This document shows, piece by piece, positions 38,209-48,156 of a stretch of 64,000 nt of DNA. Position 1 is the stretch's first letter. Each line of letters opens with the position of its first letter. The stretch comes from Budvicia aquatica DSM 5075 = ATCC 35567 (GTDB taxonomy: Bacteria; Pseudomonadota; Gammaproteobacteria; Enterobacterales; Enterobacteriaceae). Under the pieces are notes generated by a model, which was given only the letters and a program-made list of their open reading frames with translations, was not told the DNA's origin and did no database searches. The DNA is taken from positions 79,326 through 143,325 of the forward strand of contig NZ_ATYS01000016.1 of NCBI RefSeq assembly GCF_000427805.1. Reading direction: 5' to 3'. A program made the position numbers and the translations under genes.

Positions 38209-40230
38209 ATGAGCAAAACATTCAAACTAAATTCGGCCTTCCAACCGGCAGGCGATCAGCCTGAGGCGATCAGGCGGCTGACTGAAGGATTAGAAGACGG
38301 GCTGGCCCATCAAACTCTGTTGGGGGTAACGGGCTCAGGTAAAACCTTCACTATCGCCAACGTTATTGCGCAGCTTGAACGGCCGACTATGATTCTGGCG
38401 CCGAATAAAACCTTGGCGGCTCAGCTGTATGGCGAAATGAAAGCCTTCTTCCCTGAGAATGCGGTGGAGTATTTTGTTTCTTACTACGACTACTACCAGC
38501 CGGAAGCCTACGTTCCCAGCTCCGATACCTTTATCGAGAAAGATGCTTCGATTAACGAACATATTGAGCAAATGCGGCTGTCAGCCACCAAAGCGCTGCT
38601 TGAACGACGGGATGTGGTTTTGGTGGCTTCGGTATCGGCGATATATGGCTTAGGGGATCCTGATGCCTATCTGAAGATGATGTTGCACCTTACCCGCGGC
38701 ATGATTATCGACCAGCGTTCTATACTGCGCCGTTTAGCCGAGCTCCAGTATGTGCGTAACGATCAGGTATTCCAGCGCAGTACCTTCCGGGTTCGCGGTG
38801 AGGTGATAGATATTTTCCCCGCGGAATCAGACGAATATGCGCTGCGTATTGAGCTGTTCGATGATGAAGTCGAGCGCTTATCCATTTTTGACCCGCTGAC
38901 CGGACAGGTTCAGCAGGTGGTTCCGCGATTTACTATTTATCCTAAAACTCACTATGTCACTCCCAGAGAGCGAATTCTTGAGGCCATCGAAGGGATAAAA
39001 GTTGAACTGGCCGATCGCCGCCGAATACTGCTGGCTAACGATAAGCTGGTGGAAGAGCAGCGTTTAAGCCAGCGCACCCAGTTTGATATTGAAATGATGA
39101 ACGAGCTGGGATATTGCTCAGGCATTGAGAACTATTCCCGCTATTTGTCAGGCAGAGAAGAAGGGGCACCGCCGCCGACGTTGTTTGATTACCTGCCTGC
39201 GGATGGCCTGCTGGTTATTGATGAGTCCCACGTTACGGTTCCTCAAATTGGCGGCATGTATCGCGGCGACCGGGCGCGTAAAGAGACTTTGGTGGAATAT
39301 GGTTTCCGCCTGCCGTCGGCGTTAGATAACCGGCCGATGAAGTTTGAAGAGTTTGAACAGCTGGCTCCTCAAACCATTTATGTTTCAGCGACGCCGGGAA
39401 ACTACGAATTAGAGAAGTCTGGCGGTGACATTATCGATCAGGTTGTGCGCCCGACCGGCCTGTTGGACCCGATTATTGAAGTGCGGCCGGTAACCACACA
39501 GGTTGATGACCTGTTGTCGGAGATCCGTAAACGGGTTGAAGTCAATGAACGGGTGCTGGTGACTACGCTGACCAAACGTATGGCAGAAGATCTAACCGAG
39601 TATCTGGAAGAGCACGGCGAGCGGGTACGCTATCTTCATTCCGATATAGATACCGTTGAACGGGTTGAGATTATCCGTGACCTGCGGCTTGGTGAATTCG
39701 ACGTTTTAGTCGGCATCAACTTACTGCGAGAAGGGCTTGATATGCCGGAAGTTTCGCTGGTGGCTATTTTGGATGCGGACAAAGAGGGCTTCTTACGCTC
39801 AGAACGCTCTTTGATCCAGACCATCGGTCGGGCAGCGCGTAACCTGAACGGCAAAGCGATTCTCTACGGCGATAGAATCACTAAGTCAATGGCTAAGGCT
39901 ATTGATGAAACAGAACGTCGCAGAGCGCGGCAGATTGCCTATAACGAACAGCACGGCATTATTCCTCAGGGGCTGAATAAGTCAGTTGAGGATATTCTCG
40001 AACTGGGCCAGGGATTAGGTACGCTGAAACATGCTAAAGGTCGGGGTAAGAAAAAAGCAGCAGAGTCCACCACGGATTACACCGCCTTTACGCCGCAGGC
40101 GCTGGATAAACGCATCAGAGAGCTGGAAAGCAAGATGTATGTCCATGCACAGAATCTTGAGTTTGAAGAGGCGGCAAGCCTGCGGGATGAGCTGCAACAG
40201 CTAAGGGCTCAGTTTATCGCCCTGTCGTGA
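38209..40230 (+). CDS. uvrB: Excinuclease ABC subunit B
   Basis: Damage-verification helicase-like subunit of nucleotide excision repair; receives DNA from UvrA2 and recruits UvrC. 673 residues, the E. coli length. Walker A is [10 protein letters not shown] (about residue 39), the beta-hairpin region is [21 protein letters not shown], and helicase motifs include [23 protein letters not shown] and [11 protein letters not shown]-terminal UVR domain (about 633-673) contacts UvrC. SOS control by the upstream LexA box. Confidence 0.97.
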   Translation: MSKTFKLNSAFQPAGDQPEAIRRLTEGLEDGLAHQTLLGVTGSGKTFTIANVIAQLERPTMILAPNKTLAAQLYGEMKAFFPENAVEYFVSYYDYYQPEAYVPSSDTFIEKDASINEHIEQMRLSATKALLERRDVVLVASVSAIYGLGDPDAYLKMMLHLTRGMIIDQRSILRRLAELQYVRNDQVFQRSTFRVRGEVIDIFPAESDEYALRIELFDDEVERLSIFDPLTGQVQQVVPRFTIYPKTHYVTPRERILEAIEGIKVELADRRRILLANDKLVEEQRLSQRTQFDIEMMNELGYCSGIENYSRYLSGREEGAPPPTLFDYLPADGLLVIDESHVTVPQIGGMYRGDRARKETLVEYGFRLPSALDNRPMKFEEFEQLAPQTIYVSATPGNYELEKSGGDIIDQVVRPTGLLDPIIEVRPVTTQVDDLLSEIRKRVEVNERVLVTTLTKRMAEDLTEYLEEHGERVRYLHSDIDTVERVEIIRDLRLGEFDVLVGINLLREGLDMPEVSLVAILDADKEGFLRSERSLIQTIGRAARNLNGKAILYGDRITKSMAKAIDETERRRARQIAYNEQHGIIPQGLNKSVEDILELGQGLGTLKHAKGRGKKKAAESTTDYTAFTPQALDKRIRELESKMYVHAQNLEFEEAASLRDELQQLRAQFIALS

Positions 40231-40234
40231 TATT

Positions 40235-40269
40235 AAAACCCGCCATACTGTCAGGCATGGCGGGCTTTA
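40235..40269 (+). terminator. Terminator after uvrB
   Basis: CCCGCCAT / ATGGCGGG with a ten-base loop, preceded by an A run and followed by CTTTAAAT; only a short T tract. Confidence 0.7.
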
Positions 40270-40871
40270 AATTAAGCCTTAATGAATTAAGCGAGCCTAA
40301 AATCGAAGGGGGTGAATTCCGCGCTCGATCCGGTTTACCCACACTCTGTTTTAACTACCTAAATCTCCTGACTCCTCCAACGTGACCCTGAAAATTATGA
40401 CCATAATTTCCCCGATCTAAATTGTGTTGGCCTTGAAATCTGTCAGCGTTATTTTGGATACGTTGCCCGCCGCCGTTCTGACTCGACCTTCAAGGCTATC
40501 CAGCTGCGGCTGCAAAGGCAGGAAACGCTGCGCAAACCGAATAATTCAGCAACAGTATCGACAACATCGTGACGAATCTTCTGAACATGGTAAAGCCTCT
40601 CTGAGATCTTTATTGAACGGCAATTAGGTGCTGATGATTCCGGCCCTTATCGACTCGCAGTACATGGTGCACAGCGATGGCTTGAACTAAGCATCTCGGC
40701 TGAAATAGCCTTTGTATTCAAGCATAAGATGACTTGTGATTCTTCGCCAATGTCGGTTAACTATATTCCGTCTGTTTTATGCCCGGAGTTAGGCTAAAGT
40801 GGCTTTATCTGAGCGTTACTTGAATCACTTTTTACCTTCTGTGCCGGGCTTGTTATACTCCGGCTTTATCT
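40270..40871. other. Region between uvrB and the VF530-family gene
   Basis: About 600 bases without an intact gene. It includes the small frame remnant at 40372-40572 (listed separately). The rest shows no recognisable repeat or RNA. Its mixed base composition suggests decayed coding DNA at the insertion boundary of the CRISPR region. Confidence 0.4.
40372..40572 (+). pseudogene. Possible decayed gene fragment
   Basis: A 66-codon frame without a start codon, opened by a TGA immediately upstream. It includes DHNFPDLNCVGLEICQRYF, followed by GYVARRRSDSTFKAIQLRLQ. The CQRYF segment after a short acidic/hydrophobic lead resembles the end regions of some phage tail proteins, but this is from memory and weak. 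It may equally be chance. Confidence 0.2.
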
Positions 40872-40893
40872 GAATCAGCAGGCAATAAGACTT

Positions 40894-41163
40894 ATGGACC
40901 AGCAATCAAAAGACCCCCTCCACGGCATAACTCTGGAACGTTTATTAACGATTTTGGTTGAGAAACACGGTTGGGAAAAACTGGCCGGTGAAGTCAATAT
41001 CAACTGTTTCAAATCAGACCCCAGCATTAAATCCAGCCTGAAGTTCCTGCGCAGAACGCCGTGGGCCCGTAAGCAGGTTGAAGAGTTATATATTCGTGAC
41101 GTCGAGGATAGCTCAAACAAATCGGATAGCGCTGATACACCGTGGGGTAAATGGGCGAAGTAA
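40894..41163 (+). CDS. VF530-family (DUF2132) putative DNA-binding protein
   Basis: 89 residues. The central part [20 protein letters not shown] with [12 protein letters not shown] is the hallmark of the VF530/DUF2132 family, small proteins with a fold thought to bind DNA. The start ([18 protein letters not shown]) also fits. It lies in the same direction as uvrB and cas1 but is separated from both. There is no evidence that it belongs to the CRISPR machinery. The C-terminal 20 residues are polar and probably disordered. Confidence 0.85.
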   Translation: MDQQSKDPLHGITLERLLTILVEKHGWEKLAGEVNINCFKSDPSIKSSLKFLRRTPWARKQVEELYIRDVEDSSNKSDSADTPWGKWAK

Positions 41164-41232
41164 TTTATTGAGGGGCAAATAGATTTTAGTCCATAGTATA
41201 TCTCTGGTTAATCTGTCATTGAGGCCTAAGTA

Positions 41233-42198
41233 ATGGATGATTTTTCAGCGTCAGACCTTAAAACCATTCTTCATTCAAAACGCGCCAATCTTTATTATCT
41301 CGAACACTGCCGGGTATTAGTTAACGGCGGCAGGGTTGAGTATGTTACCGATGCCGGAAAAGAGTCTCTTTACTGGAATATCCCGATAGCCAATACCACC
41401 TCGATTTTATTAGGCACCGGTACTTCCATTACTCAGGCCGCAGTGCGTGAATTAGCCAAAGCGGGTGTATTACTCGGTTTTTGTGGCGGCGGCGGTACCC
41501 CGTTGTTTTCGGCTAACGAAGTTGATTGCGACGTAGTATGGTTTTCGCCACAGAGCGAATACCGGCCAACGGAATATTTACAGCGTTGGATGCGTTTTTG
41601 GTTTGATGATGAAAAGCGGCTGGCGGCGGCTAAATTACTGCAGCAGGCCCGACTGACGCTTATCGGCCTGTGCTGGCCTAAACATGCCGATTTTGATATC
41701 GATAATCATGGGCTGGCGACGTTGCTCAAAAAGTACAGCGATGAGGTGGCACTAGCCCCCGATATTACTCATTTGCTGACTCAGGAAGCTCGCCTGACTA
41801 AAACGCTGTACGCCTTAGCGGTAAAAGCGGTGAAGTATGGCGAATTCACCCGAACGAAAGGCGGTGGTGGCGATCAGGCTAATGGTTTTCTCGATCATGG
41901 TAACTACTTAGCTTATGGTTTAGGTGCTACGGCAACCTGGGTTTTAGGCTTACCTCACGGGGTTGCGTTATTGCATGGCAAAACTCGCCGCGGTGGGCTG
42001 GTATTTGATGCCGCTGACTTAGTCAAAGATGCGCTGATTTTACCGCAGGCTTTTATTTCATCGACCGCCGGTCATACAGAACAGCAGTTCAGACAAGCAT
42101 GTATCCAGACACTGACTACTCATAGTGCGCTGGATTTTATGATAGATAACCTAAAACTGATCGTTGAAACCATGGATTGTTGCGGGAATCAGTCATGA
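41233..42198 (+). CDS. cas1: Type I-F CRISPR-associated endonuclease Cas1
   Basis: 321 residues. Integrase of the spacer-acquisition complex. The C-terminal helical domain holds the conserved metal-site region: DHGNYLAYG, then HGVALLHGKTRRGGLVFDAADLVKD with the family's His and Asp. The N-terminal part has the HCRVLVNGGRVEYVT beta-domain. The stop overlaps the next gene's ATG (ATGA), the standard cas1-cas2/3 arrangement of subtype I-F. It is the first gene of the cas cluster. Confidence 0.96.
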   Translation: MDDFSASDLKTILHSKRANLYYLEHCRVLVNGGRVEYVTDAGKESLYWNIPIANTTSILLGTGTSITQAAVRELAKAGVLLGFCGGGGTPLFSANEVDCDVVWFSPQSEYRPTEYLQRWMRFWFDDEKRLAAAKLLQQARLTLIGLCWPKHADFDIDNHGLATLLKKYSDEVALAPDITHLLTQEARLTKTLYALAVKAVKYGEFTRTKGGGGDQANGFLDHGNYLAYGLGATATWVLGLPHGVALLHGKTRRGGLVFDAADLVKDALILPQAFISSTAGHTEQQFRQACIQTLTTHSALDFMIDNLKLIVETMDCCGNQS

Positions 42199-45100
42199 AC
42201 GTGCTATTGATTTCGCAATGTCATAAGAAAGCGCTAACTGAAACCCGGCGGATTATCGACCAGTTTGCTGAACGCTGCGGCGATCGTACTTGGCAAACGG
42301 TAATTACCGCTCAAGGGCTAGAGACATTACGTAAATTGCTGCGTAAAACGGCGCGGAAAAATACAGCCGTGGCCTGTTACTGGACGCACGGAAAGAATAA
42401 TACCGAGCTGCTATGGGTTGTGGGTAATCGCAATGCGTTTAACCTACAGGGGAGAGTACCGACCAACCGCACTCAGCGCAATATTCTGCGTAAAACCGAT
42501 GAAGATAGCTGGCAGTTTCACCACAGCTTACAAATTCTTAGCGTATTCGCTGCATTACTGCATGATTTAGGTAAGTCATCGGTAGGCTTTCAGCAAAAGT
42601 TACAAGGTCACGATTCCGGACTTAGGGGCGATCCCTATCGCCATGAATGGGTTTCGATGCGTATCTTTCAGGCGATTGTCGGTAAAGCTAAAACCGATGC
42701 TGAATGGCTTGGTTTTTTTGCTGACTTTGGCTCGTTCGAAAAGCAATACCCGCATTGGCAACAAGATATTGTTAAAGACGGTATTGATGCTAATTCAGGC
42801 TCAAACTATGCATGGGCTAATTTACCCCCGCTGGCACAGGCGGTTGGCTGGCTAATCACCTCTCACCACAGAATGCCGTTTTATGACGACAACGACGGGG
42901 AAGAGAACCGCTCTATTGAACAGGCATTCGAAAAACACTTAAAGCCGGTTAACGGCTGGGTAACGAATCTTTATCAGTCAGAGATCGGAGATAGGCAGAT
43001 TGCGCCTTTCTGGCATTTTGAGTCAATGGTAACAGACAGTCGCTCATGGCGAAAATCGATCTCGCGATGGGCTGAGCGAGCGCTTAACGATCGTCATCTG
43101 GCTAAACAACAGAGCTTCGCTTTCTTCGATCCGCTGTTGATGCACTTAGCGCGTATGAGCCTGATGGTTGGCGATCATACTTATTCTGGTTTAGCCCGCC
43201 ATGACAAGTTCGGTGATAAAAACTTCGAACTGTATGCCAATACTGAAAAGGTCAGTGAGCTGACGCCGGCTGGAACCATGCGCCAGCGGTTAGATGAACA
43301 TTTGGTTGGCGTGGCTAAACATGCGGAAAAATTTAGTCAGCTGCTACCGCGTATCACGGATAGTTTACCGGGCATTGGTGAACATAAGGGATTTAAGCAA
43401 CGGACAACCAAGGAACGTTTTGCCTGGCAGAATAAAGCCTATGAACTGGCGGTCACTTTACGTGAAAAAAGTCAGACGCAAGGTTTCTTCGGCATCAATA
43501 TGGCCTCCACCGGCTGCGGTAAAACGCTGGGTAATGGCCGGATTATGTATGGTTTAAGCGATACTAATAAAGGTGCCCGCTTTACTATGGCGCTAGGGCT
43601 GCGGGTGCTGACTTTGCAAACCGGCCAAGAGTACCAACAGCGCATGAAACTGGCCGATGATGATTTAGCGATACTGGTTGGTGGTAAGTCGGTTATTGAT
43701 CTGTTTAATCTCAATCAGACATCGGCTGAGTCCGGTGAGCAACTGCCGTTGAATGAGGCAGATCTAAACGTTTATGAACAGGATCAGTTGCAGGTATTTA
43801 CTCAAGCCTTGCTTAAAAATTATGGCGCTGGCAGTGAGTCTGCAATCGAGTTTGAGGATGGGTATGTTCATTACGACAGTCCGATAGAAGATCATCATCT
43901 GGGCTCGGTTATTCGTGATAGTAAAGCCAAAAAATTGCTATATGCCCCGGTAGTCACTTGTACTATCGATCATCTGATCGGGGCTACTGAAACCGCACGC
44001 GGCGGCAAATTTATTGTTCCTATGCTGCGTTTACTTTCTGCCGACCTGATTTTGGATGAGCCTGACGATTTTAATCTGGAAGATCTACCCGCGCTTGCTC
44101 GTTTAGTGAATATGGCCGGTATGCTGGGATCGCGAGTTTTACTTTCCTCTGCCACCTTACCGCCGGATATGCTGGTGGGGCTGTTTGAAGCTTATCAGGC
44201 CGGGCGTAAAATCTGGAACCGTCATCATGGTATCCTAACTCAGCCAATTGTTTGTACCTGGTTTGATGAACATGCGCCTTTACGGGTGGACTGTAGTGAT
44301 AACGCTCAGTTTATTGCAGCTAATGATCAATTTGTCACCCGAAGAGTCGCGCGGTTGGAGCAAGGCCCGATAATTCGTCAGGCGACGATTTTACCGCTGG
44401 AAGTTACGCCACAGAAAAATATTCACTACCACCAACTGGCTCAGGATATTTTGCAAGGCGTTCAAACCTTGCATTCCAACCATCTACAGATTTGCCCTAA
44501 AACGGGCAGGCGGGTTAGCTTCGGCTTAATTCGCCTGAGCAATATTAATCCACTGGTGGAACTGGCTCAGGCGCTGTATCAGAGCGATGGGCTAGACGAT
44601 ATAGAAATTCACCTGTGTACTTATCATGCAAGGCAACTGTTAGCGCTGAGGTCCGATCTCGAAAACCAGTTAGATCAGATTCTTAATCGTAATAAGGAAC
44701 TGGCGGTTTTTGACCTTAAAGCAGTTTCATCAGTATTAAAAAAGGCTCAAGCTAGCAACGTGATTTTTATCGTTCTGGCCACTCCTGTTGCGGAAGTTGG
44801 CCGAAACCATGATTACGATTGGGCGATTGTTGAGCCTTCAAGTATGAGGTCAATCATCCAACTGGCAGGGCGGGTTAAACGCCATCGGCCGGAGCCAGTG
44901 ACGACACCCAATATGCTAATTATGAGTACTAATATTCGGGCGTTGAAGCAAGGGAGTAATCTGGGGGCTAAACAAGTACCGGTATTCTGCCTGCCGGGAT
45001 TTGAAACCAGAGAAAATAGACTCGTCAGACCCGCTGCAATATTGAGTTCGCATAAAACTGAAGATATTTTGGTTAACGCTTTAGGCCATATTAACTCCGC

Positions 45101-45599
45101 ACCCAGAATCAAAAATCCGATGCCCAGAGTGTCATTGATTGCGTTGGAACATGCGGTTATTGGGCGGGTAATGAATAGCCCTGACGGTGAGATAAATCTG
45201 GTCAATGGATGGTGGCGAACTCGATCTGAAGCAGAACGGCCTGAAATATCGTTGGCTAACCCATATCTGTTCCACCTACAAAAGGCGACCCCGTTCAGAA
45301 AAGGGCTTCCTCAAACTCGCTACGTATATGTGGAGAACGATGAAGGAGAGATGCAGTTTGAGAATGTTGACTACCTGAAACAGAGCGAGAACGCGAAATT
45401 TAAGCATATTGGTTTTGAGTGCAAAGGGCCGGTTCAGCCCTGGCTGAATCAACAGTATGGCGTGGTGTTAGAACGACTGGCTCAGCAGTTGGAAACTGAG
45501 GATTTAGTCGGGCTGGCACGAAGGTTTGGATTTGTTGATTTGGATAGCCATAGGTTAGCGTGGAATTATCATCCGTTGTTGGGGTTTTGGCCTGATTAG
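42195..45599 (+). CDS. cas3: Fused Cas2-Cas3 nuclease-helicase (type I-F)
   Basis: 1134 residues from the ATG giving MNVLLISQCHKKAL. An N-terminal Cas2-like domain (about 1-95) is fused to Cas3. The HD nuclease motif is LLHDLGKSSVGFQQKL (H123, D124), the SF2 helicase Walker A is ASTGCGKT (about 437-444), and the DExD-type motif is LILDEPDD (about 619). SSATLP and the later QLAGRVKRHR follow. In I-F the Cas2 part joins Cas1 for acquisition, while Cas3 degrades the target strand. A TTG start six codons earlier is possible but less likely. A terminator follows before csy1. Confidence 0.96.
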   Translation: MNVLLISQCHKKALTETRRIIDQFAERCGDRTWQTVITAQGLETLRKLLRKTARKNTAVACYWTHGKNNTELLWVVGNRNAFNLQGRVPTNRTQRNILRKTDEDSWQFHHSLQILSVFAALLHDLGKSSVGFQQKLQGHDSGLRGDPYRHEWVSMRIFQAIVGKAKTDAEWLGFFADFGSFEKQYPHWQQDIVKDGIDANSGSNYAWANLPPLAQAVGWLITSHHRMPFYDDNDGEENRSIEQAFEKHLKPVNGWVTNLYQSEIGDRQIAPFWHFESMVTDSRSWRKSISRWAERALNDRHLAKQQSFAFFDPLLMHLARMSLMVGDHTYSGLARHDKFGDKNFELYANTEKVSELTPAGTMRQRLDEHLVGVAKHAEKFSQLLPRITDSLPGIGEHKGFKQRTTKERFAWQNKAYELAVTLREKSQTQGFFGINMASTGCGKTLGNGRIMYGLSDTNKGARFTMALGLRVLTLQTGQEYQQRMKLADDDLAILVGGKSVIDLFNLNQTSAESGEQLPLNEADLNVYEQDQLQVFTQALLKNYGAGSESAIEFEDGYVHYDSPIEDHHLGSVIRDSKAKKLLYAPVVTCTIDHLIGATETARGGKFIVPMLRLLSADLILDEPDDFNLEDLPALARLVNMAGMLGSRVLLSSATLPPDMLVGLFEAYQAGRKIWNRHHGILTQPIVCTWFDEHAPLRVDCSDNAQFIAANDQFVTRRVARLEQGPIIRQATILPLEVTPQKNIHYHQLAQDILQGVQTLHSNHLQICPKTGRRVSFGLIRLSNINPLVELAQALYQSDGLDDIEIHLCTYHARQLLALRSDLENQLDQILNRNKELAVFDLKAVSSVLKKAQASNVIFIVLATPVAEVGRNHDYDWAIVEPSSMRSIIQLAGRVKRHRPEPVTTPNMLIMSTNIRALKQGSNLGAKQVPVFCLPGFETRENRLVRPAAILSSHKTEDILVNALGHINSAPRIKNPMPRVSLIALEHAVIGRVMNSPDGEINLVNGWWRTRSEAERPEISLANPYLFHLQKATPFRKGLPQTRYVYVENDEGEMQFENVDYLKQSENAKFKHIGFECKGPVQPWLNQQYGVVLERLAQQLETEDLVGLARRFGFVDLDSHRLAWNYHPLLGFWPD

Positions 45600-45723
45600 A
45601 AGTGACTTATTTTGCTGTTCTCAATATGTTAGTTAGATTAAGTATCAGCCTGCGATAACATCATATTTGGCAGCATGGTAAATTTAATATCTCTTTGTTA
45701 TTATTAATAATGTATTTATTTTT

Positions 45724-45748
45724 CAACCGCTACTTAGCGGTTTTTTTT
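45724..45748 (+). terminator. Rho-independent terminator between cas2-3 and csy1
   Basis: AACCGCT-ACTT-AGCGGTT is a 7-bp perfect stem with a tetraloop, followed by an unbroken run of T. It lies 126 bases after cas2-3 and 108 before csy1. It implies separate transcription of the adaptation genes and the Csy complex genes. Confidence 0.88.
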
Positions 45749-45855
45749 GTGTCCTAGATCTAACAATCAAATGATTAGTATTGAAGTTATTAGTTTTTAA
45801 TTCACTGTTCATCACAGTTTTTATTTTAACGAATAATTCTATGAAGGAGGTGACA

Positions 45856-47142
45856 ATGCCTATTCGACAGGCAGTTCATGCTTTTATCAATGAACGCTTG
45901 CAGGCTAAGCTGGAAAAAGCCAAGTCTCAGCAGGAAATTGATGATTTAAAGCTTAAGTATCAGCCCTACACATGGATAGAAGACGCCGCGCGCAGGGCCG
46001 CGCAAATACAATTTGCTACCCATACGGTGAAAGGAATTCATCCTGATAGCAAAGGAATCAATATCAACGCTCAGTTTACTGAGATACCAGATGGGCTAGT
46101 AAATTCATCAACGCTTAAAAAACACGCTTTGGATGTGGTCGGTAATGCAGCAGCGCTTGATATCTACAAGCTTTTAAGCGTCGTTATTGATGAAAAAACC
46201 ACAGTATTAGATCTCGTACTACAAGAAGACGAACGCTTATTACCCGCCTTAGCCAATGACCAGCAACAAGCAAAACAGCACTTGGCCGCATTTAAAGGTA
46301 TTTCTGTCAGTTCGACCGAAAATGCAAAAACCTATGAGCTGATGAAGCAACTGTTATGGCCGGTTAATAGCGATGCTCAGCAACAGGATAACTACCTTAA
46401 TATAGTCCCTCTCTATCCCACCAGTTTTGTTCATCAGGTTTATCACAATCTTCAGCAAATACGCTTTAGCGATGAAGTTAAGTTAGCTAAAGAAGCACGT
46501 AAAAATGAGAAGAGCCATCCATCGGGATACGTGATTTTACCCGACGTTGCCTATACCAAGCTGGGAGGAACCAAGCCCCAAAATATATCTCAATTAAATT
46601 CAGAGCGCGGTGGGCGTAATTATCTTCTGCCTTCACTACCTCAGGTATTTAAATCCAGCGGGACTAAAGCACCCGTACGTAATGATTCAGTCTTTAGCGG
46701 TGAATTTAACTATTTTGCCAGAAAAGATATTGAACGTTTCTGTCGTGAGGTGATTGATGAATCACGTAATAACCGTTCGGTCAGAGAAAAACGCGAGTTA
46801 ATTATTCAGGATATTCTCGCCACGTTAATGACCTATGGCCAAAATGTTCGCCGCCTGGATGCCGGCTGGTCTGAGGGGAGTAACCTTAAAGCAGCTCATG
46901 CCTTTTGGTTAGATCCTAAACGAGCAGAAACGGATGCTGAGTGGGCTGAGCTAAGAGAGCAGACCGACTGGAAGACTGAACTGGCTCACGATTTTGGGCT
47001 GTGGGTTAACCAAAAGCTCAATGATGCTTATAACAATAACCAGCAGATTCATCTGGCTGATACTGAACAGAAAGCATGGAAGCACGATATGGCCGATTTA
47101 ATTAAACAAACCATTCGCGAAGGCTGGGGGGTATTTGAATGA
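45856..47142 (+). CDS. csy1: Csy1 (Cas8f), large subunit of the type I-F interference complex
   Basis: 428 residues from an ATG five bases after a perfect AAGGAGG; the frame is open 25 codons upstream but lacks such a site. With Csy2 it binds the 5' handle of the crRNA and recognises the PAM. It resembles the family in LNIVPLYPTSFVHQVYHNLQ, GGTKPQNISQLNSERGGRNYLLPSLPQ and the helical C-terminus. The stop overlaps the csy2 start (ATGA). Confidence 0.95.
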   Translation: MPIRQAVHAFINERLQAKLEKAKSQQEIDDLKLKYQPYTWIEDAARRAAQIQFATHTVKGIHPDSKGININAQFTEIPDGLVNSSTLKKHALDVVGNAAALDIYKLLSVVIDEKTTVLDLVLQEDERLLPALANDQQQAKQHLAAFKGISVSSTENAKTYELMKQLLWPVNSDAQQQDNYLNIVPLYPTSFVHQVYHNLQQIRFSDEVKLAKEARKNEKSHPSGYVILPDVAYTKLGGTKPQNISQLNSERGGRNYLLPSLPQVFKSSGTKAPVRNDSVFSGEFNYFARKDIERFCREVIDESRNNRSVREKRELIIQDILATLMTYGQNVRRLDAGWSEGSNLKAAHAFWLDPKRAETDAEWAELREQTDWKTELAHDFGLWVNQKLNDAYNNNQQIHLADTEQKAWKHDMADLIKQTIREGWGVFE

Positions 47143-48119
47143 AATACTATTTAGTTATTCCGCATATCAAAGTGCAGAACGCCAACTGTATTTCCAGCCC
47201 ACTGACCTATGGCTTTCCTGCAATAACCGCTTTTACCGGTGCAGTACATGCGCTTAGCCGTAAGTTATTTCCAACGTTTAATATGACGTTAGACGGTGTA
47301 GCCATTGCCGCTCATGATTGTGATATTCAACGTTCCAGGCCTAATAGTTACTCTGACTGGAGTTTTATTCAGTCTCGCCATCCAATCAAAAAGGACGGTA
47401 ATTCACCGTCGATCATCGAAGAAGGCTATATCCATCTTAAGCTGAGCTTAGTAGTTGAAGTGACTAGCGAGACTGATTGGAATAGTGAAGAGAAGCAGGC
47501 GTTCTGTGATGCGGTTTACCAGCAAATGATGCAACAGCGTTTAGCCGGCGGCTCTATTCTGAGTATCGGCAATACTCGACGTCAAATCAGTTTGCATAAC
47601 GATCCCAAAGGTGACCCTGACAAGATTAAAGCGATTCAAATTCAACTGAGTCCTTCGTTTCTACTGATAAACCGGCAAGATGTACTGATTGACCATACGG
47701 CAAAGCTACAGGCTGAAAATCCGGATAAAACCGCTCTGGATGCATTAATCGATCTGTGCGCTATTCATATCTCCCCAGAGGTTGATGAATTAAATGATTC
47801 GGCTGACGAGGTTAATGGAAAGGGCGTTCGCTGGGTTGCATCATCGCCAAAGAAAGGGTGGTTAGTACCCATTCCTGTTGGTTATAAAGGTATCGCTCCT
47901 GAGTTTGCTATCGATCGGGTTGCCGATATCAGGGCACCGCAATACCCGACCCATTTTGTTGAATCAGTTTATTCGATAGGTGAGTGGCGTTTTGTTAATA
48001 GCCTGCCTGATTTCAATCACATTTTCTGGCGACACCATACCGATATTGATAATCAACTATTTCTGGTTAGCCAGTCCGGTTTGAGTTCGAACCAAGAAAG
48101 CCTACAAACCCTATTTTAA
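47139..48119 (+). CDS. csy2: Csy2 (Cas5f)
   Basis: 326 residues of the RAMP-like Cas5f family, partner of Csy1 at the crRNA 5' end. The N-terminal IPHIKVQNANCISSPLTYGFPAITAFTGAVHAL is the family hallmark, and the C-terminal part is YSIGEWRFVNSLPDFNHIFW. It is coupled to csy1 by a four-base overlap; csy3 follows after 37 bases with its own AAGGAG site. Confidence 0.96.
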   Translation: MKYYLVIPHIKVQNANCISSPLTYGFPAITAFTGAVHALSRKLFPTFNMTLDGVAIAAHDCDIQRSRPNSYSDWSFIQSRHPIKKDGNSPSIIEEGYIHLKLSLVVEVTSETDWNSEEKQAFCDAVYQQMMQQRLAGGSILSIGNTRRQISLHNDPKGDPDKIKAIQIQLSPSFLLINRQDVLIDHTAKLQAENPDKTALDALIDLCAIHISPEVDELNDSADEVNGKGVRWVASSPKKGWLVPIPVGYKGIAPEFAIDRVADIRAPQYPTHFVESVYSIGEWRFVNSLPDFNHIFWRHHTDIDNQLFLVSQSGLSSNQESLQTLF

Positions 48120-48156
48120 TTAACTATTAATCTGAATTTTTTCAAGGAGATCGACC

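Noticed and set aside
40424-40627. 67-codon plus-strand frame after uvrB as a gene
   Set aside because: No ribosome site or recognisable features. An overlapping start-less frame looks more protein-like, and both are in apparently decayed DNA.
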